A DNA stretch of 64,000 bases from Coturnix japonica (GCF_001577835.2 NC_029536.1:1798001-1862000), one strand, 5' to 3'; numbered from the stretch's first letter, positions 45,480 to 60,124 are shown. Numbers and translations: made by a program. The notes: generated from the sequence alone by a model not told the origin.

Positions 45480-48400
45480 CATGTAAGTACACTTGTTAAG
45501 TTTGTCCAGGTTGTTTTGGAGGGCAGAACTTCATTACAAATGAATATCAGAGGTGCAGGTGCTCCAGCACGAGAGCTGTTCAGTTGTGGCCTCTTTTGAG
45601 GAGCAGCCTTTCAGAGGAAGATTACACAAAGCAAATCATCCCAAAAGTGGTGATCCCAAATTGTCTCAGCTTCTCCACCTGTCTGGATCTACATAGATCC
45701 ATTACACTGATCCACATTCAACTTGATTGCTGCTGCTCATGGATGAGCACTCAGACCCCCATGGACCGGAGCTGGTGGGAACATGAAGATGATTTCCTTG
45801 CATTACTCACTTCCCAAGAACACTTCCCATAGAAGAGTTGCTCATAATTTCCTTTTTTGTTTGTCGGTTTTTCGCTGTCAATGCCATTCAGTCTCACACT
45901 GTGCAGCCTGGAGAGAGAATTTCCTTAGAAGTCCTGCTGGGGTAGGAGGAAGCAGGAAAAAGCAGCCTGGAAAATGATTAGATCTCACACCATTTAACTT
46001 TATTTTTAAACTTAACTGTAAAGGACAAGTCCTGTTTCCAGTAAGGCTGGTGCTTGTGCATGCTGATGCATACTGTGTTCTGGAGCCAGCAGCATCACCC
46101 TGCTTTGTTCCCATATAACTGTGGCCAGAATGGGGCTGCAGGGCTCAGCCTATGGCCTCCATCTGCCATAACGCAATCAAACTTACCGAGGGTGGTCACC
46201 TTCCTACCATTGCCAAGTGAAAATCCAGCTCAGAAAAGCACCACCGCCATCCAATCCCTATATCTTGACTGTCCACTCTTCCTTGTTCTACCTTCCTTGT
46301 TGGGTCGATCCCAAATCACAAGGTCTGATTTGCACACACAGTGTATGGCAGAGCTCTGCCCGCAGGGAGTTTGGTGGTGGCTGCAGCTGCCGGGATAGAT
46401 GCAATATCCTCTAAGGCAAATCACAGCTGGAACAAACAGGCGGGTTTGGAACACAGCCTTTCTTCAGCTCTACATAAAAGCTTTTGTTTGGAGGGAGCTA
46501 TCTATATATGGGAATTTGGAAATTCCCCATTTGGAAAGGAAGCAAAGCAGCCCTGTAAGTGATGGGAGAAGGATGGGGCAGGAGCTTCCCTGGAGCCGCA
46601 GGTGGGCAGCAGTCAGGCTGGGCATTGGGAGCTCAGGCTGTGTCACAGTGGAGGTCTCAGCAGCTCCAGGCTGTGTTTGTGCAGGGTGTGAATGGGGAAA
46701 TCTGCCGACCCCAGCAGTGCCCTGCAGCAGGATCAGTCCCCGTGCTGGCAGGTCTCAGTTAACACTGTGTCGTGCCATCTGCAGGTTCAAGTCAGCTCTT
46801 ATTTCTGTTATGACTTCGGAGACAAACTACAAAAATAGTTCACTCCTGGCACTCCCCAGCTGTATTTATCCTCAGAAGTTGCCCAATGACCCCCAGCAAC
46901 TCTACAGCAAGACATGATTTGGCTGATGCTTCATCCCAAAGCATCCTGAAGTCACCCAGCACAGAACTGCAGTCACTCTTGGGATGAAGTGTGGCACATT
47001 TTCAACCACATGCAGCAGCATTACACCAAAACTTTGGAGATGGGAGGAAGTTACAGAAGGGTTTTATGCTATGAGAACACAGCTGCTCACATTGGAGCCA
47101 TTGGAAAAGCCTTCTCCCATCACAAGCACTGCAGAAGTGGCTGTGGACCCTCTTCAGAGCCAGGCAGCACCCAGAAGGATGGAAACACTGTGTGGGCCTT
47201 TCTGCTGTTTCCCTCCAGCACCGAGTCACACCAGGACACAGTGTCCTAGTTTTCTGTTTCAGCCGCTTATGTGGAATGAAGGAATTTGTGGAACGAGCAT
47301 GCAGGTAGACACAGGCACATCACATGGCTAATGCAGAGAGGGACAATGTTCTCTGAGCAATTTTCTGCTCATGCCAAGGATCTGAACCCCTCTGACTCCT
47401 GCATGCCATGCAATGTGCTCCTCGGGCTGTGTGAGGTCCGGACAAGGCATGCTTGGATGGTATGGAAGGAGTCAGCTTGTCACAAACTGCCAGCCCTCAG
47501 CTGGATCCCAGACACCAAAGTGACTGCACTGAACCTGTGGGTCATCACAGTGAACTAAAAACTCTCAGAGCTGCAGCTGGGCTAGTTATGTTTACGAGCT
47601 CACAAAATGACACAGAGTTCAACCAGCTCCTTGCTTTTGCCTCGCCTCTGAGATCTGCAGTGCTTTATATGCGTAGGAACAAGTGAGCTCATTTGCAGAG
47701 TTCCAGGAGCGGGTCAAAGAGCAACCTGATACAGAGGTGGAAAATAAGCAGGAGGGCTGGCTGCCAGCAGCGTAGTGCAGAGCTGAAGCTTTTGGGCCTG
47801 ACCTGAGTGTGCCAGCCCTCTCCCTCTCACCATCTGAATTTAGGGCATCTCAGACCAATCTGTTTCACCTTTTCCTTTTTAGGAGAAGTTCTACTTATCA
47901 TCTGTCCGACAGCTCACAGCTGGGAGCAGCTGCCTCACAGACCCATGGCATTGAAGGGGTAAAATAAGAAAAACAGCAAAAGAAACCCACAAAAACCAGA
48001 AGCAGAAGTGGCTCATTGCTCGTTAAGTGGCTTCTGGATTTCTCTTGATGGAAATGGATAGGCAGCACCTCTGGCACTGTCTCTCCCAGTTACAGAAGAG
48101 GCTTCGCTGCTGCATGCAGCTGGCTGAGCAAATGGCTGCTGAGTTATTGTGGCAATTCTTCATCCTTTATTTAGTGCATCCTCATCCTCTCTCCATGCTA
48201 AAGCTGCCAGGGCTGTCCACATGTGCCAAGGAGGAGCTGGCAGCAGAGAGCTCACTACTTCACTGCTCCAGTCCTGTGTTTTAAAGCCACAACATCAGTA
48301 TAATGAGAGGAAGGTGTGGATGTGCAACAACTGACCTCTGGAGTCTGAGACTGTACAGGAGCCACGTTCTCCATCCCTGGCTTCCAACCATGAGGTTGTA

Positions 48401-51400
48401 TGAGAGCACGGCGAGATCGATGGAACAGCACACAGCGCTCGTGCCTGGTTGCACAGACTCCACTTTTCATGTGGAGCCATCTGGGGGTCCCCAGCAGAGA
48501 TCCTCCAACACTTCAGATTCCTGCCTCATTTCCTCATACATTTTTTATTGCAATTTCCCCAGCTGGACCCAGACTGGGGTCTCATTTTGCATTCCTGGAG
48601 CCAGAGAAGCTCTGAAACTTGGAGCCACCTTTAAGCAATACAGATGAGGTATGGATGCAGCTGTCTGTTTTGAATCCAAAGGCTATTCTTTGGAGTGGAT
48701 CTCTTTCCTTATTGCTCGACTCTTATCTCCTGTCTCTATCCTGTTAGGAAAGCTCAGACAATGTGGAAAAAGCCAACTTTAAGAGGACCTCCTTAGAACT
48801 CTGTTTCCTGAGGAATTCCCAACTACACAATAAGCTATGACTTACAGAGCAGCCAGGTCTTGGCCTCTCTCAACAATTATAGCCTCTTGGCCTGTCAGCC
48901 TAGGGGAAAGGAGATGACCTGGAGCAATTTGAACACACGTACAAGAGAGATATGCAGCCTGGAGAGCAGCCTGCATGCTGTGAGATGCACATTTGGCCAT
49001 CATCCTGGACCGGGGCTCCTGGTTTGACAGATAGAGGGAAGCTGTCCAAGACATTGATGAACGGGCCTCCAAGCACCCATCAAGTTGCATCCAGTCACAA
49101 CAGGAAGGGGAAGCGGTTCGTGGTTGTGAGTTCCTACCAGGAGGGACAGCCTGGCCCCTGCCTCACGCACAGCTGCAGGAACACTGGCCAAGCTGCACTC
49201 CCTGATCCCAGCCTGGAATTCAGAGGATATCAAGGCCAATTTCTCATCAGACCCCATGCCAGGTGGCAGTCAGACCCTCTCTATCCCAAGCTCTGCCAGT
49301 AGTCTTCTGGTGGGGGCAGTAAACAAAGGTACTATTCAGATTATGCCAGTAGACTTTGAGACACAAGAAGTTTGGTTTGAGTGTGTTACCCAAAAGACGG
49401 TGTGCTTTGATTCAATGGGTTCAGCACATAGAGGGGCACAACCAGACCCATCTAGCACAGGGACTAGCAGAGTCCTGCACTGTGGAGGGCATTTCTCCTT
49501 TTCAGCTGAACTTCCAGGGCTTGGAACAAGGCTGCCTGTACAAGAAGCATTACAGAGGGCTCATTACCGCTCATCTGCAGCTTTTCAGCCCTTCTCAGTA
49601 GGGGGACAAAGCCATCTGAGCAGGAGCAAGGCTCCAAGGACAAAACAATTATCCTTTTTGTGTAAGCCTAGCAAAGCAGCTGGGGAGCGAGTGGGAGGGG
49701 AGGGAACAGCTCCTGCCCCGTCTGCAGGGCTCCTCCAGCAACACTGGGAGCTTCTTCACCCAACACATGGCTGGATCTGATGCCATACAGCAGCAGTGTG
49801 TATAGAAGTCGTGTTATTCAACTTGAGCTTGTCAACGGTGAGACTGAAAGGAGAGAACAAGTTTGGAGCGATGAGAAAGGAAGGGGGAAAAGGAGTTCCA
49901 TCCATCAGCAGGTTGTTATTTACAATGGAAAGAAAAGGTAGGACATGGGGGCTAGGTTGGAAATCCTGTTTCATAAACAAGACTATCCAGGATAAAGCCT
50001 GTCCAGGAAACATGCCTGAGGGACACAGGGGGGCTCAGCTGGAAGCTCTACTGCTGACATCCATCCTCCCATCATGAGCCCTGCCAGCCTTGTACTCCTC
50101 CCACGTCAGGCTGGGGAAATAGTTGTAATTCCAGCAGCCCATAAAGAAAGAGGTGACTTGATGCATGCAAATCAAGCAGAACAATTCCCTTCTATTTTGG
50201 GGATAAGAGGCTGTTGTTCTACAGCTGGGTGCCGTAATGTCTGACCCATGGACGAAAGAGCAAATGCTTTCCTTGCAGACCATTGGTGCTATTGAGCTGG
50301 GATGTCCTGTCTACTATCCACCCTTCCTTGGAGGCACAGGCTCCCAGCAGCAGCTTCTCTGTGTACAAAGCCAGGCTGGATGCCTCCCTGCAGCCGTTCT
50401 GAGAAGGCTGCTCCCAAGCTGGAACCCAGAGGAGCATCTTGTCTGCAGGAAGATACATGGCTCACGTTGGTATGAGCATGAGATTGTGCAAGGGAGAGCG
50501 TGGCCACTGGCATCCCAGCCCTGCTGCATAGCCCTGGGTCAGCATTCCTGGTAGGACAGGGCAGGGACAAAAGGGATGGCATGCAGTTCCCCACAAGAGT
50601 TACGAAAACAAGCCTTCTTCAGCAGTTATTCACCCGACTTTCATCCACATCCATCCAAGCTGACTGCCAAATTTCCTGAAGCCAACATTGTGCATCCCAG
50701 CAGAGATGAGAGTGGGGCCAGAACCCCGGCATATGAAGGTACAGTTTGAGCTTTCCTAGCAAGCTGTCCGTGCAGCACACTGCATAACCCTTCCAAACAT
50801 CTGGCACATCGGCATGGGCAGATCCCCATTGCTGAACAGGATATTTTGGGATCTAGGTCAGGGGAATTATTTCCAGCACTTGCAGCTGGAAACAGACCCA
50901 GAAAATGTGAAAACAAACTTGGTTGGAGGCAATTTGGTAGCCATCTGCAATGCTCTGTCACTGCCTTCTTCACAATGGGAAGACAAATGAATTGTTTTCA
51001 GACCTGTTGATTGCATGCGTTTGCCTGCACTAATTAATTACTCTTGTAGGTATGGGTGGCATTAAGAAGCTGTATTCCATCAACCTTGATGTCACAGCAT
51101 TAGTCATGGTAGTTGGCAGTTCTACCTCCCTTCCTCCCCATACTGTTTCCAATGCCTAATAGAAACTCTCCTTAACCCCTGAAGAACTGCTGGGAAATAC
51201 TCTGTAACCCCCCACCCCCACATCCCACAGTGCAGCACAAGCAAAGGAGCAGCACCCAGAGCTACATGCAAGTCCAGCTGCCTTTCATGGCCATGCAACC
51301 CTCTGCAAGCTCAGCTTAGCTCTGCCAGTGATGTATTTACACTGCTAGCACTTTCTAGTTTAGAGTCTCCACCTTGGTAGCATTACCCAGCTCTGGGCAC

Positions 51401-54400
51401 ACCCTTTAGCTCTACAGTTAGGTCTTGCATGCCATACATTTTAACAGCAAGTGACCCAAAGCTCTGCTCCGCATGCGCTGGATGTCTCCCACAATGCGTG
51501 GTTGGGGCATGGAATGCAGGACATGGGGAACTTCAAAGTGCTGCAGCTATTTTGCACCAAGTCGCCTTGAAATAAGCACATTTGGCCTGTGTGAGCTTCT
51601 CAGGGATGGAGATGGTGCACGGAACATGGAGAGCAATGCCATGGGTGATAATGTGTGTTGGAGAACCCAGCAAACTGTTAACTTTCCCCCACTGTGTTAC
51701 TGGAATCTGGAATCAAACCTTATCCAGAGCTTTAGATCATAAAGCACTTAGCTTTGGTAGGAAGCAAAGCAGCAGGCTGGATGGACTGCTTCCCTGTAAC
51801 CTGAACTGAAAACCTCTGTGGGCTGTGACCAGCAGCTCTCCATGTTCCTATGAATTTTCAGACCTCTAAGCATCTGTAGCCGAGCCGAGACCAGAAAGCA
51901 AATGTAGAAATGCGAGGCTCCATGCAAGAGATAAGGACAGTCACACAGGAGATAAGGTGCTGCGAGTGGAAGGATTGTTTACTTCTCAGTGGCAGCAGAC
52001 GGAGCTTTGGGGGTGAGCCAGGAAAGCCACAAAAATGGATCCAGAGGGCTGAAAAGAGATTTCTGCATGAAAGGGCTGGAAGCCAGCATGGGGCCAAGGT
52101 AACCACAGCGAAAATAGAAACCAAAAGGCCATTAAAGCTGAACAAAGTAAAAGATGCAAGGTAGCAGAAAGTCAGAGCAGCAGGTGGATCAGCCATCAGA
52201 GGAGGCTCTGCAGCTGCCCCCATAATGCAGGCAGACCCCAGCCCTACATCCCAACCGGTGCTGAAGCAGCCTGGGTGCGTGAACACAGCACAGATTTGTG
52301 GCCTTCGGCAGCAAGAGGTTTATGTCTGGAAGGAAGTCTGCTCCCCTGACTGCTATTTTTACCCCTGCTCATCTGGTTAGGGGTTAGGGCTTGGTTTCCT
52401 CAGCTCTCAGCTGCGTGCCTGGGAGACAATGATTGCAGGCACGATCGAAACTGGCGGCTGCTGAAAGCAGAGCGATGAACCAGACAGCTCTACCTCTTCC
52501 TGCATCCCAGCCTGCTTCTTTATGTGTTTTTGGTTTGTTTTTTTTTTTCTCTTTGCTTCTTATCTTTCCTTGTGTTTTGTGCAAGCTATTGAAAAGCAAG
52601 GCCAGCCCTGCACATCCTGCCTGCTCTATCCCAGGGGGCAAAGCACATCGGGCTCTCTGATGTGACCCAGTGCTTTGCTGAGCATCCCTCCCTAAGCACA
52701 GGGACACACACTGCGGCCAACTGTGTTCCCATGCTTCATTCTACAGACACAGGTCTCCCTTCACACCCTCTCCTTCAGCCCCCAGCTTTGCCAGCCCCAT
52801 CTCCTTGCAGCTTTCACTGTGTTTTATCCATCAGCATCCTCCCAGGGCAGGTTCTCACGCCTTTACAGCCACTGGAGACAGACACGGGTGTTGCGGGGGG
52901 AGCTGTTATCTGGGTATCAATTGGCACCGACAATCCCTGAAGCTGCCAGCCCGTGCAGATGGGCAGAGCAGTCACTAACATGTTGGTGGGATTGCAACAC
53001 TCCCCAGAGGCTCTAACATACGTAGCCGCCAGCTTGGTGCCACGCAGATAAAAACGTGATGACAAAAGGGTAATTTTAACACATTGTTGGGATATTAACC
53101 CTACTGATGAGGATGAGCTGGAGCAGATCTGTGCTTCCAGGTGAGCAGGAGGAATAACTCATGCTCAGTGCCATGTCTGCTGCTATGGGGTCACAGAATC
53201 AGCCCCTGTGCATAGTTTGCTGAGTGGCTGTGTACCTCCTGCAGCTCCTAAAGGCTGGTGAATGCAGGGAACGAGCTCAGCAAGCACTCATGGGATCATA
53301 GCCCAGGTGACATGCTGAGCCCAGGCTCGGACTGAGGCCATGTGAGTCTTTTGTGGGCTCACAGTCAGGAAGTAAAGCACCATAAAGTCCATCTGCACTA
53401 CCTTCCATGTGCTTTGGGTGGGACAAACCCAAATGACACATCCCCAGGAGGCTCCATTTGAGGAACTGCTTTCCTGCAGAATCCCTTACAAAGTTCCCCC
53501 TTGCGCTGCCTGGGGAGCTGCAGAACAAGTGTGTGTTGTTCCTGCCTGCCTGAGCAGGGGGGAGGACATAACATGGGGGGAGAAGAAAACACAAATGCTG
53601 ACCTCCACCAGCTGTGCTGAGTGCTCTGGGCTTGTCATGGTCTGTGCATAACCCCTTGTCTCCATGCATAGGGTGAGGGCTTGGGGAGCTTGGCTTTTAT
53701 TCCTCAAGCAGAAAGACAGCAATAATTGCAGGCTCTAATTCCCCAAAGCAAAGCTTTGCTTCTCAGAAACACTCGTGTTGGTGATGCCCAGGTACCTTTC
53801 TTTATCAGGACTGCCAGCTGTAGTGCCAAACCTTGCTCCCCATCCCTGAAACAGTGTTGTTTTCTGCTTCTCTTTCAACTGGTGCTTTTCCCCCTGCAGA
53901 CCTCGGAGTGACTGAGAGGTTTTTCTGGATGGCAGCCTCTAGCTCTCCAAGAGGACTGTGAAGTAGTTTGCAGCATCTGCCACGCTCACCCTTCCAGCCA
54001 TTCTGTGCTACTATTGATTCTGAGGGCTACGTAATTTATTTATTTTCATATTCTTCTGTGGCTCTTCCACAAAGAGCCCTTCAGCAACGCGTGCCTGACA
54101 GATGGCCTCAGAGCTCTGCTGTGTTTTAGCAGCTCTGAGTGCCCAGAGGCACATTTAAACACACAGCTTTCCAGCTGCCTCCTGCTGCTCACTGCCATGT
54201 AAGGGACTGGTTTGCAGGGCACACTGGTGCTGGTACAGCTGGGTCACACCACTGCTTGCTTCCTTACCTGCACAGCAGCATCTAGGGCCCAAATACTGTC
54301 CCTTGGGTGAGGATGCAGATGTAGGATCAGCTTGCTGGGTGCAAACCCTTGGCAAGCATTCACTGCTTAGTTGCTCCTTAATTGTTTCCATTCATTCAGA

Positions 54401-57150
54401 GCTTTCCCAAGCTGGAAATCATTGCTGGTGACCATTTAGCTCCAAGACAGAGGAGAGTGTTGCAGGAGGACAATGGACATTTCCCTGTAGACTCTCAAGT
54501 TACCATTAAGCAGTCAGCAACACAAATAGAGGGAGCGAGAGAAGCTGTCCAGCATAAATGTCAGTGGAATTGTATTACCGTGCAGATCCCTGCCAAGTTA
54601 GCCTACAGTTACTTGGGAGATGGGGAGAATGAGGCACACAGAGCATCCATCTGGCAGGGATGACACTGAGAGCGATGCCCTGAACTCTTGGCAATGCACA
54701 GCAGCTCTACCAGAGGCAGCTGAGCCCTACTGGGTACCAGTGTCAGATCTGGTTCTCAGTGACCAGAGCTACGCCTTTTGTGACTGGGATTTGTTCTTTA
54801 TTTCAGGGGGCCTTTGAGCTTATTCATCCCTGGCTCTTAAGCTCTGAATAAATCAAAGAATGGGAAGTAAGGACCTGCATGGCAGGAGCAGCTCTTCCTC
54901 CTGCCACTTGTGGAAGCTGTTAGCATTCACTTCTGTCATACTAAATCCACATGTAATTTGCACATGAGGCTTCTATAAGCGCTCACGCACAGCAGGATGG
55001 CTCAGGACTCAGAGCAGAGGGGTGAAATGATCCACACAGCACTGTGGGGCTATACAGACTGGAGCAGCACTTCCCCACAAGGGGAAACTTCCACTAATGA
55101 GAGCTTCCCTCACCTCCCCCTGATTCATCCATCCATCAGTATTGATCCCACCGGTAATCTGGTACGGAACGTGGTCAGCAGCCAACAAGCATCCTTGGTG
55201 TGTTGTTACATTGGTGAAGAATGAGCCCCCTTGCTGTGACGGCTCCATTCCTTTGGATTTTATTTTGCTGTCCCTTCTGTTAGCAATCAAACTGTGGTTT
55301 TGCTGTTTTCCTGCTTTCCACGTTGCACTCCACAAACACCCCCCTAGAAACGACAGACCCATTGCAGCAGCAGCAGGACTATGTTCTCACTTCCAAACAA
55401 ACTCAGGAGTGGGGAACTCAAGCCAAAGATGCCCAAATTCCCCCTAGACAAAACATTCAAGAAACCTCAGCATTGCTGAGCTACAGTCCTCACCCCATCC
55501 TCATCCTCACCCCAAAGCCCTGCAGCACAGCCAGGCTCCCAGCCCACAGGTGCTGCTCTCTTTCCCTCACCCTCCTCTGCTGCTTTTCCCCCATAGCCAG
55601 CTGCAAATCATCAGTGCAAATGCACACCTGCAGGGTAAGATAAAAGCTCTTCCAGGAAGGCAGCAAGGAGCAGAGCAGGGCCAGGTGATGCACAGCAGTA
55701 GCACAGAAATACTAGCTCAGTTTCTACACAAGTTGGGTTATTAATGTTTTCTCACATTTTTCTCTCTTATCTTTCTCTTCACCTTCACAGGATGAGAACT
55801 CACAGTTATACTGTGCTCGTAGCTACCTGCCATAAATCTGGCACAAAGCAGCTGTTGCCAGTGATTCATGATGGGGATATATCCAGCTCAAGGTAAGCTG
55901 CCCGCTTGGCACTGACTGCTGGCACCTTCAGCTCTTTCTGGGTAAGTTTTTGTTATATATCTTGGAAATTCGTGCTGCAAAAATGAATACTCCTGGCTCA
56001 AAACCCTTGTAGCCTCTTATCAGACCAGAGGCTTGATTAAAAATAACTAAACAAATTAAAACTGCCTTCCTCTTCAGAAGGATGCCAGGTTCAGCTGTGC
56101 TGAGCTCCAGAACAAAGCCTTTGTGAGGGTTTAAGGAGTGCACACACAGCAGCCTCCTGCAGCATCTGTAGGCACAGTCCCCAGCTGGCACAGCTGTCCC
56201 AAGGCAGAGGATATCAAGGGGGCCTCTGTTCTAAGGACAGAGAGCTCAGGGCTGTGGTCTTACTGCTGTGCTGTAGTCATGCTTTGCTGTACCAGGGCTT
56301 ACCCTGAGATCTGCTGTGATGTAGAGAAGTGGCTCCAGCTGACAGCAGAATGTAGGTGTTCCTTCATTCACAGTCCAGGGAGCTCTTTGATGCATATACA
56401 CTGTATGATATTCTGCAAGATGCTTTATGAACCATATGGAGCTGTGTAAGGGGTCTTCCAGCAGAGTTATTGGTCAGGTTCTGCACCTTGGGAAGTGAGT
56501 TCAGGCTGCAAGTCAGACCAGGAAATGAGCAATACAGCTTATTCTGTGCTCCCACCTTGCAAAGATCTCTAACAATAGAAAAAGCCTTAAAATGCAAAAT
56601 CTGTGTCCCTCCAAACATTCAGGCTCTGGAACAGACTTGTTCGCTCAGTGCACAGAAGCATTAAGCAGTAATTTGAACTGTAAATGGGACATATCAGACC
56701 AGTTTCACCTGAAGAACCGTGGAGGTGGTTTAGCTGAGACTGGTTTGCTGCAGCTGCCAGAATGGGCTAAATGGTAACAAGGGCTGGTAGAACAGCTCAG
56801 TTGTACATTCAGATGGAGCCAGCAAAGCTGATATATTACACTGCTGGCCAACAGCACAGTGCTCTGCTGGAGTCCAGAGTTCAGTCTCTTACCATCACAA
56901 AACAGCACAATGGCCAAAGCCCCAACCAATGGCTCTAACTGCTCAGAGCTCCAGCTTTGATTCACCTCCAGCTTTCTCTGTCCCCATCTGTTTGGTGGCT
57001 GGGCTGAGTACCAGCCTGTGCTACAACCCAATTCACTTTTATCTGTAGCTATCACTGATTATTTGAGGACAGAACAAGAGCTTGCAATGGGCCGCAGCCA
57101 GCTGGTTCTGGTGCAGCCCGTACTACAAGACAGAACACAAACTCCCCCAG
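45480..57150. other. Intergenic stretch between VWA1 and TMEM88B
   Basis: More than 11 kb with no exon I can support on either strand. Open frames up to about 170 codons occur but lack recognisable motifs, start context and splice partners. A T12 run lies at about 52539-52550. Distal regulatory elements or a lncRNA are possible but not visible by eye. Confidence 0.6.
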
Positions 57151-57168
57151 TGGAGATTTGGCATGATC

Positions 57169-57174
57169 TTTATT
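57169..57174 (-). terminator. TMEM88B: Poly(A) signal AATAAA for TMEM88B
   Basis: A canonical AATAAA on the minus strand about 630 bases after the TMEM88B stop; the 3' UTR would run from 57806 to about 57150. Confidence 0.6.
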
Positions 57175-57806
57175 CACATACAGCACTTGCAATGGCAATA
57201 GTTGGCAGACAGGAAGAGCAGCGGGGGAGCACGGGGCTCACAGCAGTCAGCCACACACAGCCCCACTGATGCAGTACCTGAACCCAGCACTCATGCTACA
57301 TCCAGGTGTCTCAGAACAAGGTACTGTCTCTGAGATCTCTTACCCAGCCCTGGAAGAGCCTGCAGTGACCCTGAGGCCACTGGAGATCTCCTGCTTGTCC
57401 TGCCAAGAGCCTCGAAATGGAGCTGAACAAAACCGCAGCAAAGGACAAGGAGTGATTTGCAGGTTAATACCCATCAGCTATCACCAGACAAGCACGCTTC
57501 AGATCAGCAGCTGGAGGGGGAAAAGACCCAAAGAACGGTGATTGGAAATAGAGCTGCCATGAGCACAGCAGGTCCTGGAGGAGTTCCTATTCTGCTGCAC
57601 TTTAAGACCAAGGAGCTGCACTGACAATCTCTCCCCAGTGGTATGTAGCAACCTACTATGTTATAGACAAAGCTATAGGAAGTGGCTCATAAACACTTGT
57701 GCTCACAATGAGCACTGCTCCACAGAGGCATCAGGGTGATGCTGGGAGGCAGCGGGGAGGGTCAGGATAGGCAGAAGGGAGCACTGGGTGTGATGGGGCC
57801 TCTGGC

Positions 57807-60124
57807 TCAGACCCAAGCCTTGACATGGGGGCTGCAGCCCCTGGCACAGCCACACAGACCACCCTCCTCATACCAGCGCCACTTCACTCCCTTGTACAGG
57901 GCCCGGCTGCACGGCTGGAAGCACATGAGGAGTCGGAGGCGCCTGGCCAGGCTGCAGTAGGTGGCCATGGCCACCACGATGAGGGGTGACATGATGACGA
58001 AGCCCAGGATGATGAGGGCTGAGGAGCTGTTGTCATCCAGGATGGTTCTGCAGTAGCGGGCGGTGGAGTGCAGCACCTGTGGGAACAGAGGGAGTTTGTC
58101 AGAGAGCAGCTGGTGGATAGGGACAGGGATCAAAGCAGCCCTGGGTTTCAGTGCCTTCCCAATGAGGCACAGCTGTCCTTCCCTCTGCAGTCCTCAAGCG
58201 ACGCGATATGACTGACAACACTTTAATCAAGCTTTCGATTAGTCGGGCATCACTGTGAGAAGAGAGTGCTACACTGATCCTGAAGCAGGAAACCATCTTT
58301 ATTAAGTTATCCATAATAGCACGGCTCAGCATTCGATATCAGGGAACCAAATAAAAAGGTCTCCTGCTGCTGCACCGATGTGGGTAGCACAACATGCTGG
58401 CAATTACGGCTAAGTAAATAAAGTGCAGCAGAAATGTCGGATCCTGCAGGCAGATTGGTGGGCTGCAGATTCCCAAGCCTACTTTGTGCTCCATCTTCCA
58501 TGCACCACCGTGTACACAGCTGGATCTCTCAGCCCTTCAACACCCACTGTGAGGTTCTGCTCACCCCATGCTGCTGTAGGGACCAGCACAGTGCTGGTCC
58601 TGGGTCTTACAGCCCTGCTTTCCTGCTGGCAGCAGCAGCACCAGGCCAAGGCACTCACTGGTTCTGTGCTAAGAAATGACACGGGCAGCTCCCACCTCCC
58701 CCAGCCTCCTTTCTTTTCTCTATGTGCTTTCTGCAGTAGAAGCAGCACAATCGCACTCTAAAAAAATAAATAAATAAATCCATCTAATGGCTCTGCAGTG
58801 CAGAAATCAGCCTCTGGCTACGAGGAAAGCAGAGAACAGCAATAGCCTGAGGACAAAGGGCTGCTCTTGTCAAGCCATCCTGCAGCATTCCCCATCTACC
58901 TCTATTAAAAGATGAGGCTGAGTGAAAAGACTCCTTGCAGCTAACAGCAGCGCAGTTGCTTTCAAGACTGATGTACTCTGATCTACTCAAAAACCCTTTT
59001 GCCTCCCCTCAGAGCCCAAAGCCATCAAGCAGAGCCCTGTGTGTACAAGGGTAAGTCTGGGGTCTTCCAAGGCTAATGATCCCAATCATCTCTTTGTGAA
59101 GACCAAGGGTCTGTGTGCTGAAACTTTACCTCCCACACCAGGATCTGCTCACTCAGAGGTCCCAAGGATTTGGCTGACTAGATGGGATGCACAGACTTTA
59201 TTAAGAAGGGAGGAAAATAAACCTCCTCCCTTTTTATGTTTCTCAGGTAAATGTGTCCTTTTGAGAAGATTCAGTCTTCCCTTTTGTGGAATGGGGAGGC
59301 CAACAGCATCTATTTCCAGAGCCCATTCTCCCTCCTGGGAGGAAGTATTGCAGGGTTTGTTTTTTCCTCCCCAAAGCAGGAAGAGAACCCTCCTAACTCT
59401 GGGTAACCTGCAAGAGAAACCAGATTGAGCTGCTCTAAGAGCTACTGCTGGTGAGGAAAACAGGGAAATTGCTTCTCAGCATCCATTTAATCAACAGATG
59501 CCAAACATATTTATGGAAACAGAAGAGGAAATTCATAGGTATTCTTGGAATAATGAAATTCAGAGGATAGCAACCACATGGAGCAGGCACAGCCAGAGCC
59601 CTTCCTGACCAAGCAAATACATTGCTTACAAGTTAGAAACTGTACAGGAACATCTGAATCTGTACACAGGCATAAGAGGGATTACAGATTCTGCTTGGCT
59701 TTATTAATGCTGACTTATTTTTTAGGTAGATCAAATATGTCAAACACTGTAGAAAAGTTACTTACATGGAAAGTAGCAAACACTACCAGATCTCTTTTGC
59801 CCTTTAGTTTTCCCCATTCAAACTTTCATTCCAAATGGAGCAAATCTTACTTACCTGAGAGTGGCATTGGAAGCCAAAGTAAACCACCACAATGGTGGGA
59901 AGCAACACGATGGTGAAGATAACAAGCATCAGGAGCAAGTTGATGAAAAAGACTAAGAGGTTCATGGTGGCTACCAGCAGAGCCCATGCCCAGCAGCCGC
60001 AGGTGCTCCGTGGCTCCCTGGGAAGGAGCTGGTCATCCATGTCGTACGGTGGGAGGCTGGGATGCATCTTAGACTTGGCTAAGAGGCTTTCTGATGCTAA
60101 GTCCTCGGTCTCCTGGTCGGCCAT
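57807..60124 (-). CDS. TMEM88B: TMEM88B, TMEM88-family membrane protein (2 coding exons)
   Basis: The TMEM88 family are small two-pass membrane proteins; TMEM88 itself binds the Dishevelled PDZ domain through a C-terminal Val-Trp-Val and dampens canonical Wnt signalling. TMEM88B is less studied. Exons are 59855-60124 (ATG at 60122-60124) and 57807-58076 (TGA), joined in phase 0 by a GTAAGT donor and CCCACAG acceptor into 179 residues; each exon is 270 bp. An acidic N-terminus is followed by a Cys/Trp turn (STCGCWAWALL), a first hydrophobic hairpin at about 46-85, FGFQCHSQ at the exon junction, and a second hydrophobic segment at about 110-133. Then come the conserved CSRALYKG and the tail HVKAWV. 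It lies upstream of VWA1 in the same orientation, matching mammalian order. Confidence 0.92.
58759..58780 (+). repeat. A-rich (AAAT)n tract in TMEM88B intron
   Basis: A short run of A followed by AAAT units. It is a simple repeat with no flanking SINE or LINE recognised. Confidence 0.8.

Noticed and set aside
46399-46917. 172-codon open frame between VWA1 and TMEM88B
   Set aside because: No recognised domain or splice context; chance frame in moderately GC-rich intergenic DNA.
49256-49780. 174-codon open frame between VWA1 and TMEM88B
   Set aside because: No motif, no homology I recognise and no conserved neighbours in mammals; low-information Ser/Pro/Gly composition typical of chance frames.
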